A stretch of 64,000 bases of DNA from Brachypterus glaber (Eukaryota; Arthropoda; Insecta; Coleoptera; Kateretidae). The notes beneath the pieces were generated by a model that ran no database searches, was not told the DNA's origin, and was given only the letters and a program-made list of their open reading frames with translations. The position numbers and the translations under genes were made by a program. The DNA is taken from contig OY294045.1 of assembly GCA_958510825.1 (NCBI GenBank), positions 97,276,988-97,340,987 of the forward strand. The letters are read 5' to 3'. The first letter of the stretch is position 1; every line of letters begins with the position of its first letter. This document shows, one piece after another, positions 45,126-54,858 of this stretch.

Positions 45126-46045
45126 ACGATTCGCTCACCGCAGTAATGAGAAGAATCTAGCACATTCGCACTGGTTTGCTTATTTTTGTTTTGACGGATG
45201 TCAAAAGTGGCTTCCGTTTAGGCAGTTGTAGTTTTATGAAATAGTTTAATTTGAGTGGGGTTACGGTGCGCATCAGGTCCACAAAAATGAACTATATTTT
45301 TGCACTGATTTCTGGTTTCATTACTAAAACTTATTGTCTTGAATATAATTAGGTGCGGAAAATCTAGTTTTTTTGTTAGAATATATAGCAAAAGATTGTT
45401 AAAATACTCACGAATTTCTGTTTGATTTTTTTAATGGGGGCGTTGGTTTACGTTAACAATGGTTTGGTTTGGTAGTTTGCTGGTTTAGTGTTTTTTTTAA
45501 TGGGAGGCGTTGGTTTACGTTAACAATGGTTTGGTTTGGTAGTTTGCTGGTTTGGTGTTTTTTTTTTATGGGAGGCGTTGGTTTACGTTAATAATGGTTT
45601 GGTTTGGTAGTTTTCTGGTTTGGTGTTTTTTTTTTAATGGGAGGCATTTTTCAGATACGATATTTCAGAATTTAGAAGGCGATATATTTTAAGAATCAAA
45701 TGTTTAATGAATATTCCGCAATTTTTTTTTACGAAAATACTATCAAAAGCGTGTACTTTTAGCCAATTAAAAAAAAAAAAACTGATAGCTCGCAAAGAAA
45801 AAAGTTGATATTTTTGTAAAATATTCCGCAATTTTTTTTTACGAAAATACTATTAAAAGCGTGTACTTTTAGCCAATTAAAAAAAAAAACTGATAGCTCG
45901 CAAAGAAAAAAGTTGATATTTTTGTAAAATTCTGTAAAAGAATGTTAGATAACCTTAAAATAATTTTTGGCATACGTCGAAACAAAAATAAGAAAATCAG
46001 TGCGCATGCGCTGGATTCTCCTCATTACTGCGGTGAGTAAATCGT
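45126..46045. mobile_element. Element D, copy 2, with expanded minisatellites
   Basis: Ends ACGATTCGCTCACCGCAGT and its inverse match copy 1. The GGTTTGGTTTGGTAGTTTG minisatellite is longer (three or more ~66-bp units, about 45433-45640). A ~112-bp unit (TATTCCGCAATTTTTTTTTACG to AGTTGATATTTTTGTAAAA) is duplicated at about 45711-45820 and 45823-45930. Flanking target duplications are not clean (CAAAAAAG-like on both sides). Confidence 0.8.
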
Positions 46046-46069
46046 CAAAAAAAGGTCAATAACTTTTTC

Positions 46070-46602
46070 GGAGACCATTGGTTGCGTTCAATGGAAACAG
46101 CAAAACTAATTGAAAGTCAAATGATAAGTTTTGCTAGCAAACTGCTGAACGGTTATATTTGTCACTTGTCACAACCACCATTTGAGGTTAGAAATACCCA
46201 CAAAAAGTACTATACCGCGCTTTTGTAAAATCAATCAAAAGTAATCATCTCAAAACGTTGATGAGGAATGATTTAGCGACATCTGTCAATCGAAACTGGT
46301 AATAGCGTTCAGTAATGATTTGACAGCAAAACTCATCGAAAGCTGTCAAATCACTACTGAACGCTATGATCAGTTTCGATTGACAGATGTGTTGAATCAT
46401 TTCTCATCAAAATTTTGAGATGATTAGTTTTGATGGATTTTATAAAACCGCGGGAATGTACTTTTTGTGGGTATTTATAACCTCAAATGGTGGTTGTGAC
46501 AGGTGACAGATATTATCCGTTCAGCAGTTTGCTAGCAAAACTTATCATTTGATGACTTATGATTAGTTTTGCTGTGTCCATTGAACGCAGCCATTCTATT
46601 CT
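46070..46602. mobile_element. 530-bp palindromic element
   Basis: Arms mirror each other about 46335: GCGTTCAATGG with CCATTGAACGC, AAGTTTTGCTAGCAAACTGC with its inverse, and TGACAGATGT at the centre. No ORF. Confidence 0.75.
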
Positions 46603-46604
46603 TA

Positions 46605-46720
46605 TGTATTTTGAGGCTCTGAAACCGAATTTGAGGTCAAAATAGCACCTTATCCGTTATTTGAGGTTATCTCCAAAACTAATTGGTTGAGGTGATTGTT
46701 AACCTTTATATGAACATTGT
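46605..46720. repeat. Copy of the 50-bp module
   Basis: TATGTATTTTGAGGCTCTGAA followed by CCGAATTTGAGGTCAAAATAGC matches the inverse of the recurrent module, then TTTGAGGTTATCTCCAAAAC, which is shared with 48430-48500. Confidence 0.55.
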
Positions 46721-47592
46721 ACCCAGTCAACACAAATACATGGCAGGAACATAGCAGGTACATAACCACTGTTCTATGTGATGTTGCAGACATGTAATTT
46801 TTATAGTCCATGTATAGTCCTTGGACTTTAACAATTCCGCCTCAAGTTATGTATCAGCTACATAACATGCTACATATCAGATACATACTAGGTACATAAC
46901 AATAAAAGTAGGCGTTTCCGAATTTTACTTGTTATGGAGTGCATCATAGATTTAGACATGGTGAACATTTTTACGTCTTTTTGATAAACCTAATAATTAA
47001 AGTATATAAATATCTTTATATGTAGCATCATCCAACAGACAAAATTCTTATACGATGTGCATTTTTACTGTGAAAGCAAACTTTCTACCAGGCTTAAAAA
47101 TCATGGGCCACATAAAAAGCCAATTTTTAGAGAAAAAATAGCAAATAATCATTTTAAAAAAATATATATATATATTTTAATTTTTTGTCTAAAATTATCT
47201 AAAATCGGTTTAGTTGTCTAAAAATACATGCGTTTCTACTACTTAAGGGTAAAACTTTTATTATTAACAACAATTTTAAGAATATTAGTGATTCTAACCT
47301 ATAAAAATTAAAATAATATAGACGCCATATTTAGTATTGAATTCATAACATTTTATGTATCGTGTATGTTCTCGTACCATATATATGATACATAACATGC
47401 AATATTGCATGTTATGTATCATACATATGTATGTTACATCTTATGTAATATGGCACATGTAACGTAAAAAATCTTTCTGTTATAGGGCATGTTATGTAGC
47501 ATACATATGTATGTTATGTCTCATGTAATATGGCACATGTTACCTAAAAAATCTTTCTTTACCATGTTGCATCCATATATGTCCGGACTGGG
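46721..47592. mobile_element. TIR element rich in CATGTTATGTA palindromes
   Basis: ACCCAGTC near 46722 faces GACTGGGT ending 47588. Inside, TATGATACATAACATGCAAT is part of a perfect ~40-bp palindrome (47394-47433), and an ~81-bp unit containing CATACATATGTATGTTA occurs twice in tandem (about 47408-47488 and 47489-47571). The 62-codon frame at 47489 lies on the repeat. Confidence 0.55.
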
Positions 47593-47664
47593 TAACAACG
47601 TTGTAAATTCTACATTCTGTTCATATTTTTTTATTTTGAGTTTAATAGGTTTAAGTACCTCAAC

Positions 47665-47760
47665 TCTTATATTATAATAATAATAATAATAATAGTAATA
47701 ATTATTATTTTGACCTCAAATTCGGATTCAGCGCCTCAAAATACAAAGAAATACAATGGT
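47665..47760. repeat. (TAA)n microsatellite plus 50-bp module
   Basis: TAA repeats at 47672-47700 are followed by TGACCTCAAATTCGGATTCAGCG...AATACAATGG and the TTTTTTTGTGTGGCTGTGTTA tail (to about 47801). No gene follows up to 48090. Confidence 0.6.
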
Positions 47761-48090
47761 CCACGAAAAAAAAAATTACTTTTTTTGTGTGGCTGTGTTA
47801 TTTTTATTCAATACGTAGTTCTATGGTATAACTTAACCATAACCTTCACATAAAACTAACGTTATAACAATAGATAAAATCGTAATTTTAAAATTATTAT
47901 GATATGTATGCCTGCATTCACAGATTACAGAAATAAAGTATTCCGAAGAACGACAAATCAAATATTTACTTAGTGCGGGCGACTAAATAATGCCTTTCCC
48001 TAAAACTATTTAAATTAGCTTTAAAGTCTGTGGATAAGCCCTTATCTGGAAAATAATTTTATGTATTATTAACACAGAGACCTTTGTATG

Positions 48091-48370
48091 GGAGGCATAG
48101 CGTAGTGGCTAGCGCGTATGTATAGCAAGTCTACTATCGTGAGTTCGATTCTCACTGGCGCCGATTTGCTTTTTTCAGTTAATTAATAATTGAAATTTGG
48201 CGAAGGCGATAAGTGAAACGGACACTCCCTAGAAACTGGTTCGAAAGTCAGTATAAGCCGGTGGTTCCCTCTACTACTAGCCCACACAAGTCCTGGACTT
48301 AGGGGATGCTTAATTAAGTAGAATAGTACGAGGTTAAACAAACAAACAAACAAACAAACAAACAAACAAT
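48091..48370 (+). mobile_element. tRNA-derived SINE, copy 3, best preserved
   Basis: GGAGGCATAGCGTAGTGGCT contains the A box and GAGTTCGATTCTC (48141) the B box. The body matches the other copies and ends AGTACGAGGTTAAAC with about eight AAAC units (48337-48368). The 60-codon minus-strand frame comes from translating the AAAC tail. Confidence 0.87.
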
Positions 48371-48371
48371 T

Positions 48372-48620
48372 CCCATTTATTTTGAGGCGCTGAATCTGAA
48401 TTTGAGATCAAAATAGCACGTCATTTCATTAGTTTTGGAGATAACCTCAAAAAACCTTATTTTCGAGTAATAAAAATAACGTTTTTTGAGGTTATTTTCA
48501 AAACTAATGGGAAAAGGTCTCATTTTGGCCTTAAATTCGTATTCATCGCCTCAAAATACATAGAAAAACAAAGGTCTCTTAAAAAAATGCCTTTTTTCTT
48601 TTTGTGTGGTTATGTAATCA
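48372..48620. mobile_element. Palindrome made of two facing modules
   Basis: TTTTGAGGCGCTGAATCTGAA at 48378 is inverted near 48528-48565 (TTCGTATTCATCGCCTCAAAA). The centre pairs TTTTGGAGATAACCTC with GAGGTTATTTTCAAAA. It lies directly at the SINE tail. DNA from 48620 to 49080 holds no recognised feature. Confidence 0.65.
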
Positions 48621-49082
48621 TGAAAAATCCAGGACAGTCCAAACTTTGGACACTTAACTTTCAAATTGTTAGCTCTTTTGTAGAATTGGCGTACTTAATT
48701 AGATAGGGGAAGGTAGCCTATATCGTACCGGTCCGCAAATCGTACTTTTTTAATTTCTCTAACTTCGAAAAGATTTTTACCTGATTTTTGCGCTGAATCC
48801 GTACGTTTGGGGAAAAAGTAAGCCCAGATAAAGTGACGCCTCATGATGCTAATATCAGAATTTTTGTAACAACAATTCTGATATAACAGTTAACTACGTC
48901 TGCAAACTCGTCTGGAAACATATTGTCCAATTTCGTTTTTCGTCAATGTTACTAAAAATATTTGTAAAATTGACCGGCGTCCGCGATCAACTTCATCATT
49001 GTCCGGAGGATGATGTCAGTGAACAATGCCTAGAATCAATCATCGTCGTCATTGACCGGTCATTGACTTCAGTGTATAATAA

Positions 49083-49436
49083 TACAGAAATACTTTTTAT
49101 CCAATACATACAGATAATAAGACAATTACCAGCTTTATTTTAAATAGATAAACTCAATAATAACCCCCGCGTGGCTTTTACTTTATTGAGTGGATAATTA
49201 TTTATTTTACCCACTCAACTGTCACTTGTCTAATTATTTTCTTGTAAATGTCATTAAAATTTTTAATGAAAATATGAATTCCTAAGCTATTTATTGGCTA
49301 AAACCTTGTATGGCACTCATGGGTAAACCGATATTGCCCTCTCGAAAATTAACCTGCTTGGCTGACGCCTCGCAGGTTAATTTTCTCATGGGCAATATCT
49401 TACTTTACCCACTAGTACCATAAATAACTATTAAAA
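49083..49436. repeat. Dispersed repeat H, intact-site copy
   Basis: It is collinear with 50328-50820. It includes a compact palindrome: CATGGGTAAACCGATATTGCC to GGGCAATATCTTACTTTACCC with the tip GCTTGGCTGACGCCTCGC (about 49318-49412). At 49255-49300 the sequence GAATTCCTAAGCTATTTATTGG is the empty form of the MITE site at 50521. Confidence 0.8.
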
Positions 49437-49626
49437 TATCTAAAATATACAATTACTTATTACCTTGACACACAAACTGACTTGCATGAATGGATAAATA
49501 TTAAGAAAGATTGAAAGAATTTAATAAATTACTTATTTATATTAATAAATAATTATTGTGTCAGATTCCGTTTAAAATAAACTGTTCAATATTAAATATA
49601 TACCTATTTATAGGCGCAGACTTCGA

Positions 49627-49668
49627 GGAGGGGGGGGGGCGGGGGGGCATGTCCCCCCTGGACTCATA
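49627..49668. repeat. G-tract with following C-tract
   Basis: A run of about ten Gs, C, then seven Gs, followed by CATGTCCCCCC, could form a G-quadruplex or hairpin. It stands out from the AT-rich flanks, where 49680-50080 shows no gene. Confidence 0.6.
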
Positions 49669-50082
49669 ACATGGAAGACCGGGCCTCCCTTGGAATATGG
49701 TCTATACTTTTAAATGTTATAAAAGATCCAATATTTTTAAATATATTGTTATTTCTTTTTTACTTATTTAATAAAAATGTATAATAATAGTAATAATAAA
49801 CTTGTTTATTCCAGAGACATAATTTTTACAATATATACTACACCTATAATATTCTTATAAAAATATGAAATGGAATGACGTCATAATAAATACTTAAAAT
49901 CTACTTAAAATCTACTTAAATTTAAATCACTTAAATTACAATTCTTGTATTCATCGATTGTGTACGGTTCAATTTCTACTAATAAATTTTTTATAGCTCT
50001 TTTGTATAATTTTAAGACTTTTATATAAAATTAAAAAAAAATTAGGTCGAAAATTGCATCGAAAATTCGAATAGTATATTAA

Positions 50083-50205
50083 AGCACTTGTTCCATATCA
50101 AGTTTTTAGCGCACTATAGTACTTTAGAAAACTCGCCTCAAGCGGCATGTTTTCTAAATTTGTACTCGTGAGCTAAAAACGTATGTTATGAAACTAGTAC
50201 TTTAA
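50083..50205. repeat. Compact palindrome of repeat E alone
   Basis: TATTAAAGCACTTGTTCCATATC to its inverse ACTAGTACTTTAATATA, with GAAAACTCGCCTCAAGCGGCA at the tip. The ~330-bp companion sequence present at 30.3 and 53.0 kb is absent here. Confidence 0.7.
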
Positions 50206-50327
50206 TATACTATTTGAATTTTCGATCCAAAAAAACGTTCAAAAAGTCCAAACTCAGCTTCATAAAAATCTAGGTCTTTTTGTCGACTCTTACTTAAGTT
50301 TTGATTATCATGTTATGCATATGTATA

Positions 50328-50820
50328 GAAAATGTTTTTATCCAATACATAATATGACAATTACCAGCTTTATTTTAAAAAGGTAAACTCAATAATAACC
50401 CCCGCGTGGCTTTTACTTTATTGAGTGGATAATTATTTATTTTACCCACTCAACTGTCACTTGTCAAATTATTTTCTTGTAAATGTCATTAAAATTTTTA
50501 ATAAAAATATGAATTCCTAAGGGCCACTTGCACCAATGAAGGTTTAACTTTAAACTTGGATTAAATTGACGGCCGACCAATCAGAACGCAGAATTTTTAA
50601 CTTAAACTCGGTTTAGCTGAGATAATCCCAGACCAAAAGTTGGTGCAAGTGGCCCTAAGCTATTTATTGGATAAAACCTTGTATGGCACTCATGGGTAAA
50701 CTGATATTGCCCTCTCGAAAATTAACCTGCTTGGCTGACGCCTCGCAGTTTAATTTTTTCATGGGCAATATCTTACTTTACCCACTAGTACCATAAATAA
50801 CTATTGTGTATTGTCATTAT
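50328..50820. repeat. Dispersed repeat H, copy carrying a MITE
   Basis: It is the same sequence as 49083-49436, with the 135-bp MITE at 50521-50655 as the main difference. Confidence 0.8.
50521..50655. mobile_element. 135-bp Harbinger-type MITE
   Basis: GGGCCACTTGCACCAA at 50521 is perfectly inverted to end at 50655. TAA lies on both sides (50518-50520, 50656-50658). The paralogous site at 49.26 kb has a single TAA and no element. The 3-bp TWA duplication and G-rich terminus fit PIF/Harbinger. Confidence 0.9.
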
Positions 50821-50834
50821 ATCAATTTAAATTT

Positions 50835-51013
50835 ATGTTGCCCGAGGAACTGAAATTAAAAGTTATTAAATCTCTTGTTTATCAACATATAGAATATTGT
50901 TGTTAAAAATTCTATAACTTCCTAACTGTAGAGATAAAAAATAAACTACAAAAAATTCAAAATGCTTGTTTTCGGTCTATCTGTAATGTCCCCTTGGAGG
51001 GCACGTTTCGCCC
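50835..51013 (+). pseudogene. LINE reverse transcriptase scrap
   Basis: One frame reads LPEELKLKVIKSLVYQHIEYC, a single stop, then KNKLQKIQNACFRSI and a stop at about 51018. The pattern (helix ending in IEYC, then LQKIQN-ACFR) is that of the region just after the RT domain in LINE ORF2, as in the 8.3- and 25.7-kb copies. Nothing else of the element is recognisable. It is too short for a clade call. Confidence 0.6.
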
Positions 51014-51180
51014 TTTATAAATAATCACAATGAACTAAGAATATAATTTTTTTTTTAACTATAAATATATTCTTGTGCTACGTCACACATTCAATATCGC
51101 TAAAATGACAAATTTTCAAAACTGACGTCATGCTGTCAATAATATAACCTCAAAACATTATAAAGTCTAAAATAATATAT

Positions 51181-51363
51181 TAAGGTTTTCGTATTAGTTA
51201 CCAAATTTGCGGTTATGGTTATGATTGGTAATAGATTGGTTCAAATAATAACCAAATGCTATACCCGCTCTCAAAGCACGGTCACAGATTTTACTACCAA
51301 TTGGTTCAACTGCACGTAACCAAAGCATGACCAAAACTTTAAGTAACTAATACGAAAAGCCTT
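51181..51363. mobile_element. Short MITE
   Basis: AAGGTTTTCGTATTAGTTAC and, inverted, GTAACTAATACGAAAAGCCTT bracket about 180 bp with inner inverted segments (GGTTATGGTTATGATTGG, AACCAAAGCATGACC). The flanks are AT-rich and the target duplication is unclear. Confidence 0.65.
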
Positions 51364-51398
51364 ATTATATCAATCAATAATTGCAATTGGGATCCAAT

Positions 51399-51806
51399 GG
51401 AGCTCTCTACAACTAGAATTATAAAACAAAAGACGTCTACCCTATCTCTATGTCATTTGTGCTACACTTTCCAGCCAACCAAATAAATACTGTATTTGTT
51501 TTTCATACAACAAATACAGTATTTATTTGGTTATCCGGAAAGTGTAGCACTGAGCGGCTCGAACGAACATAGCTAATGTGAATCTGTAGAATAAGATAAT
51601 TCTACTAAAATTTAGATGGCGCCAGTAATTTCTTTAATAAAAATAATATAGTTAAACTTTTCGCCCGGCCAAGTAAATATTGTATTTGTTCAACAAAGAA
51701 CAAATACATAATTTGTTTTGTGGGTGGTAGTGGGAGTGTATGTATGTCTTCTATCCTTTTTGGGTAGAACTTTTGTCCCTGTCTAATCTAACGGGAGAAA
51801 TCGCCA
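51399..51806. repeat. Uninterrupted copy of the 25.6/27.4-kb repeat
   Basis: ACGTCTACCCTATCTCTATG continues directly into TCATTTGTGCTACACTTTCC, whereas the other copy has a LINE between. Both hairpins of the repeat are present. Confidence 0.82.
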
Positions 51807-51810
51807 TTGT

Positions 51811-52087
51811 TGAGTCGCAGACAACGAACTAATAACTCTTCTCTCTAGAATAGGCATTTCATTCGTAAAAACTGACAAAAACGTCGGCAACATAAACATT
51901 CGTCTGTCTTACTCGCACATCTTTGTTCTAACAGAGACAACAATACCAGTTACTGGTAATTGTTATTGTTCAGGCCTGAATATACCTACTATTTGTTTAC
52001 AAACAAACCGAGATGTTGGCGATACTTTATTTAACGGTATTTGTATTCTAGAAAGAAGAGTTATTAGTTCGTTGGTCGTAGAACACA
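51811..52087. mobile_element. Small foldback element
   Basis: GACAACGAACTAATAACTCTTC with TCTAGAATA on the left is inverted at 52042-52080 (TATTCTAGAAAGAAGAG...TTAGTTCGTTGG). Inner arms pair weakly (ACGTCGGCAACAT, GATGTTGGCG). Confidence 0.65.
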
Positions 52088-52559
52088 GTTCGGAGAACAC
52101 CATCTGTCTGCTGTCAAATATCAATTTTAAAACCAGATAGCGTACGGTTTTTTAAAAACTACGAATATTTAAAAAAAAAATCGTTCTGACGTCATATATT
52201 TGACGCTAAAAAATTAAATTTTAGAATATTTTTTAAAAACTTGAAAAATATTCAACGCTAAAAAATGTCTATATATTTATTTTCTGTAAATATAATTAAA
52301 ATATATTGATGCTGAAGTAAACATATTGATACGATAGTATAAAGATAGGTCATTCTAAAAATATGTACATATTTTAAATGTAATGTTTATAAATAAACAA
52401 TAGTATTTTTTATTTATTTATTAAAATTATACGTACGTAGATCAGTTCTACCAATTTTAAAATTAATCATGACTTTTCCGTTTTCGCAAAAAGAATTTTC
52501 TGTAGTAAAAAAAAATGTTAAAAGTTTTTTTTATTCCTACCAATATAAAATATTCTAGG

Positions 52560-52984
52560 ACATTATTAACACTACCCCTTTACCCTTATATCGTTCACAT
52601 ATAGTGCTCCGCATGAAAGAAAGTCTCCGGCGAAAGGGGGAATAATCATTCGCGCTCTCTTCTTTCCGTCAAGAGCGTTATAAAGCGTGCGTGCTTACAA
52701 CGGGCCTCCTATACATCCCTCTCCTCCCTATCCCATCCCTCCTCATCCCACTCCCACTTCTTCCCCTGCCCCCAACGCCAATTCATGACAGATGCAACTC
52801 CAGCATCAGTGAGCAAAGACTCACTCTCCAATTATCCATTCAAACTAATTCTATTTTAGACAAATGAACCATAGGCACTGCGCCTGTCTCTTAAAGATCC
52901 AAACAAACTACTCATGATAATGGGCCTCCCACTTGCACACACATTCCAAACATATTTTTCGTAGCGTCCGTGCTTGAAACTATA
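52560..52984. other. Pyrimidine-rich, GC-richer patch, no gene seen
   Basis: From about 52600 base composition shifts; 52700-52775 is a CT-rich tract (CCCTCTCCTCCCTATCCCA). I find no frame of note on either strand and no repeat partner in the window. It could be an exon-poor gene fragment, a UTR or a foreign repeat. Confidence 0.35.
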
Positions 52985-53470
52985 CATGCCGACAAATTCT
53001 TATAGGCCCATAAGAGGTCTATACTTTTTGTTGTTTTGGGTTGGCAACAGACCAGGCTTATCGCTTGACGTTTTCGGTGCAAATGTCAATGTCGCTTTAA
53101 AGTTGAATTTTCTACAAAATTTTGTGTTTAGGTTATTTTCACCATGTTAAAATTGTGGCTTGGTTAATTGCAGTAAAAAAGAGAAGAGATGACTATAAAA
53201 TATATCAAAATATCATTTGTTCTTAGAATTTTAAACATGGTGTAAACTGTAATGCCAATCCAAAACAAAAATCCCTAAATCAGTCATCAATTTAAATGTA
53301 AGTTTTTTTTAAATTTTAGAGCAAAATAGAAAAAATTGTATAAAGCACTCGTTTCATAACACGTTTTTAGCGCACTAGTGCTTTAGAACTCCCGCAAGCG
53401 GCTCGTTTTCTAAACTTGTACTCGTGCGCTAAAAACGTATGTTATGAAACTAGTACTTCAATATACTTTT
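52985..53470 (-). repeat. Dispersed repeat E, copy 3, inverted
   Basis: It is the reverse complement of 30290-30745, with the compact palindrome at 53343-53465. DNA from 53470 to 53760 has no feature. Confidence 0.72.
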
Positions 53471-53763
53471 TGTACTTTTGGTTTAAGTCGTCTTCATTTG
53501 CTTCATATCATTGTTAAAATTGATAGTTTTTTAAACGAACTAATTATATAATTTAAAAAATTATTATCCTCTTATTATAAATAAATGCTTACAGGAACTT
53601 ATTAATAATATAATAATATACCATATTATAACTCACCTTGAAAAGTAGAGAAAATTTCCTTTGTGTTTTTTGAAACAATTAATTCATTATGATTATTGTA
53701 ATTGTGTAAATTATTATAGACGAAATAAAATAATAAATAGGAATAGATTTATGTGATAATATA

Positions 53764-54858
53764 TTAGGGGGAGATCACTATGAGTGGGGCATATTACTGA
53801 TTCAGTAATACTGAATGGGACAGTGCCTGTTTCTGAGATTTCCCTAGATATGCAGTAAAAAAATAATAATAAATAGCAAAATTTAGGCTACTATTACTTT
53901 GATAAATATTATAAGTCAATTTTACCAAGTCAAAAGTAATTTTTTTAATGTAATTTTAAGAATGTAAAAGAATGTAAAATAATGTAAAAGAATGTAAAAT
54001 AATGTAAAAAAATATATTTACATTGATTTACATATTTTTACATGATTTTACAATGTCCGGCTATGTTATTTTAAGACGCGCGTGCGCTTTGGACAATAAC
54101 CAAGAAGGCGTCGCATCATGAGACGGACCGTTTAATATTGTTATTGTTAGAGAGATAGCGACGCATGCTGCTAGGTGAAAGTGTAGAAAAAAGGTAAATA
54201 TTATTTATGTACGATATTTAAATGCTTTATTTGTGGCCTAAAATTTACGTTCATTATAAATTACGATCTTTATCAACCAATAGATCTTTAAAGAAAGATG
54301 TAAGCAGTTTATACATCTTTAAAGAAAGATGTAAGCAGTTTATACTCGTATTAAGGGTGCAAATCGTTTGGTTTATTAAACCAAATGAACTTTACGCTAC
54401 GATATTTCAAAAAATCTTTGACACAGAGACTTGTATTTTGGAACAAACATTTTCTAAGTAGTAAATATTTTTTTCAAGTCCAAACCATTCTGGACTATGT
54501 AATTTTTAGCGTTCCGGTCTATGCAAAATATTACCATTCAGGACTATGTAATTTTTACCATTCTGGTCTATGGCAACATATTACCATTTACGGACTATGT
54601 AATTTAATGTAATTTAATGTAATTTAATGTAATTTATTTTTACCGTGTAGCATGTATCTCAGAATCCCAAACCAAACTTAATAAATGGAGGTCTAATTCG
54701 TGTTCAGCATCAAAAAGTACATCGAAAATGATATATCAGACAAAATGGAGGCATATGTTTTTTTGTCGACCAGTGTAACTAAAAAAAAATTCGTATAAAA
54801 TATTAAAGATAAAATTTTGGCAGTCATTTAAGTGTCCCATTCATGGTGATCTCCCCTA
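53764..54858. mobile_element. TIR element overlapping the Foldback left arm
   Basis: AGGGGGAGATCACTATGAGTG at 53766 faces CATTCATGGTGATCTCCCCTA ending at about 54858. Between them lies the left arm of the larger inverted structure and a copy of the recurrent module (GTGTTCAGCATCAAAAAGTAC near 54700) with its TTTTTTTGTCGACCAGTGTAA tail. Confidence 0.5.
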
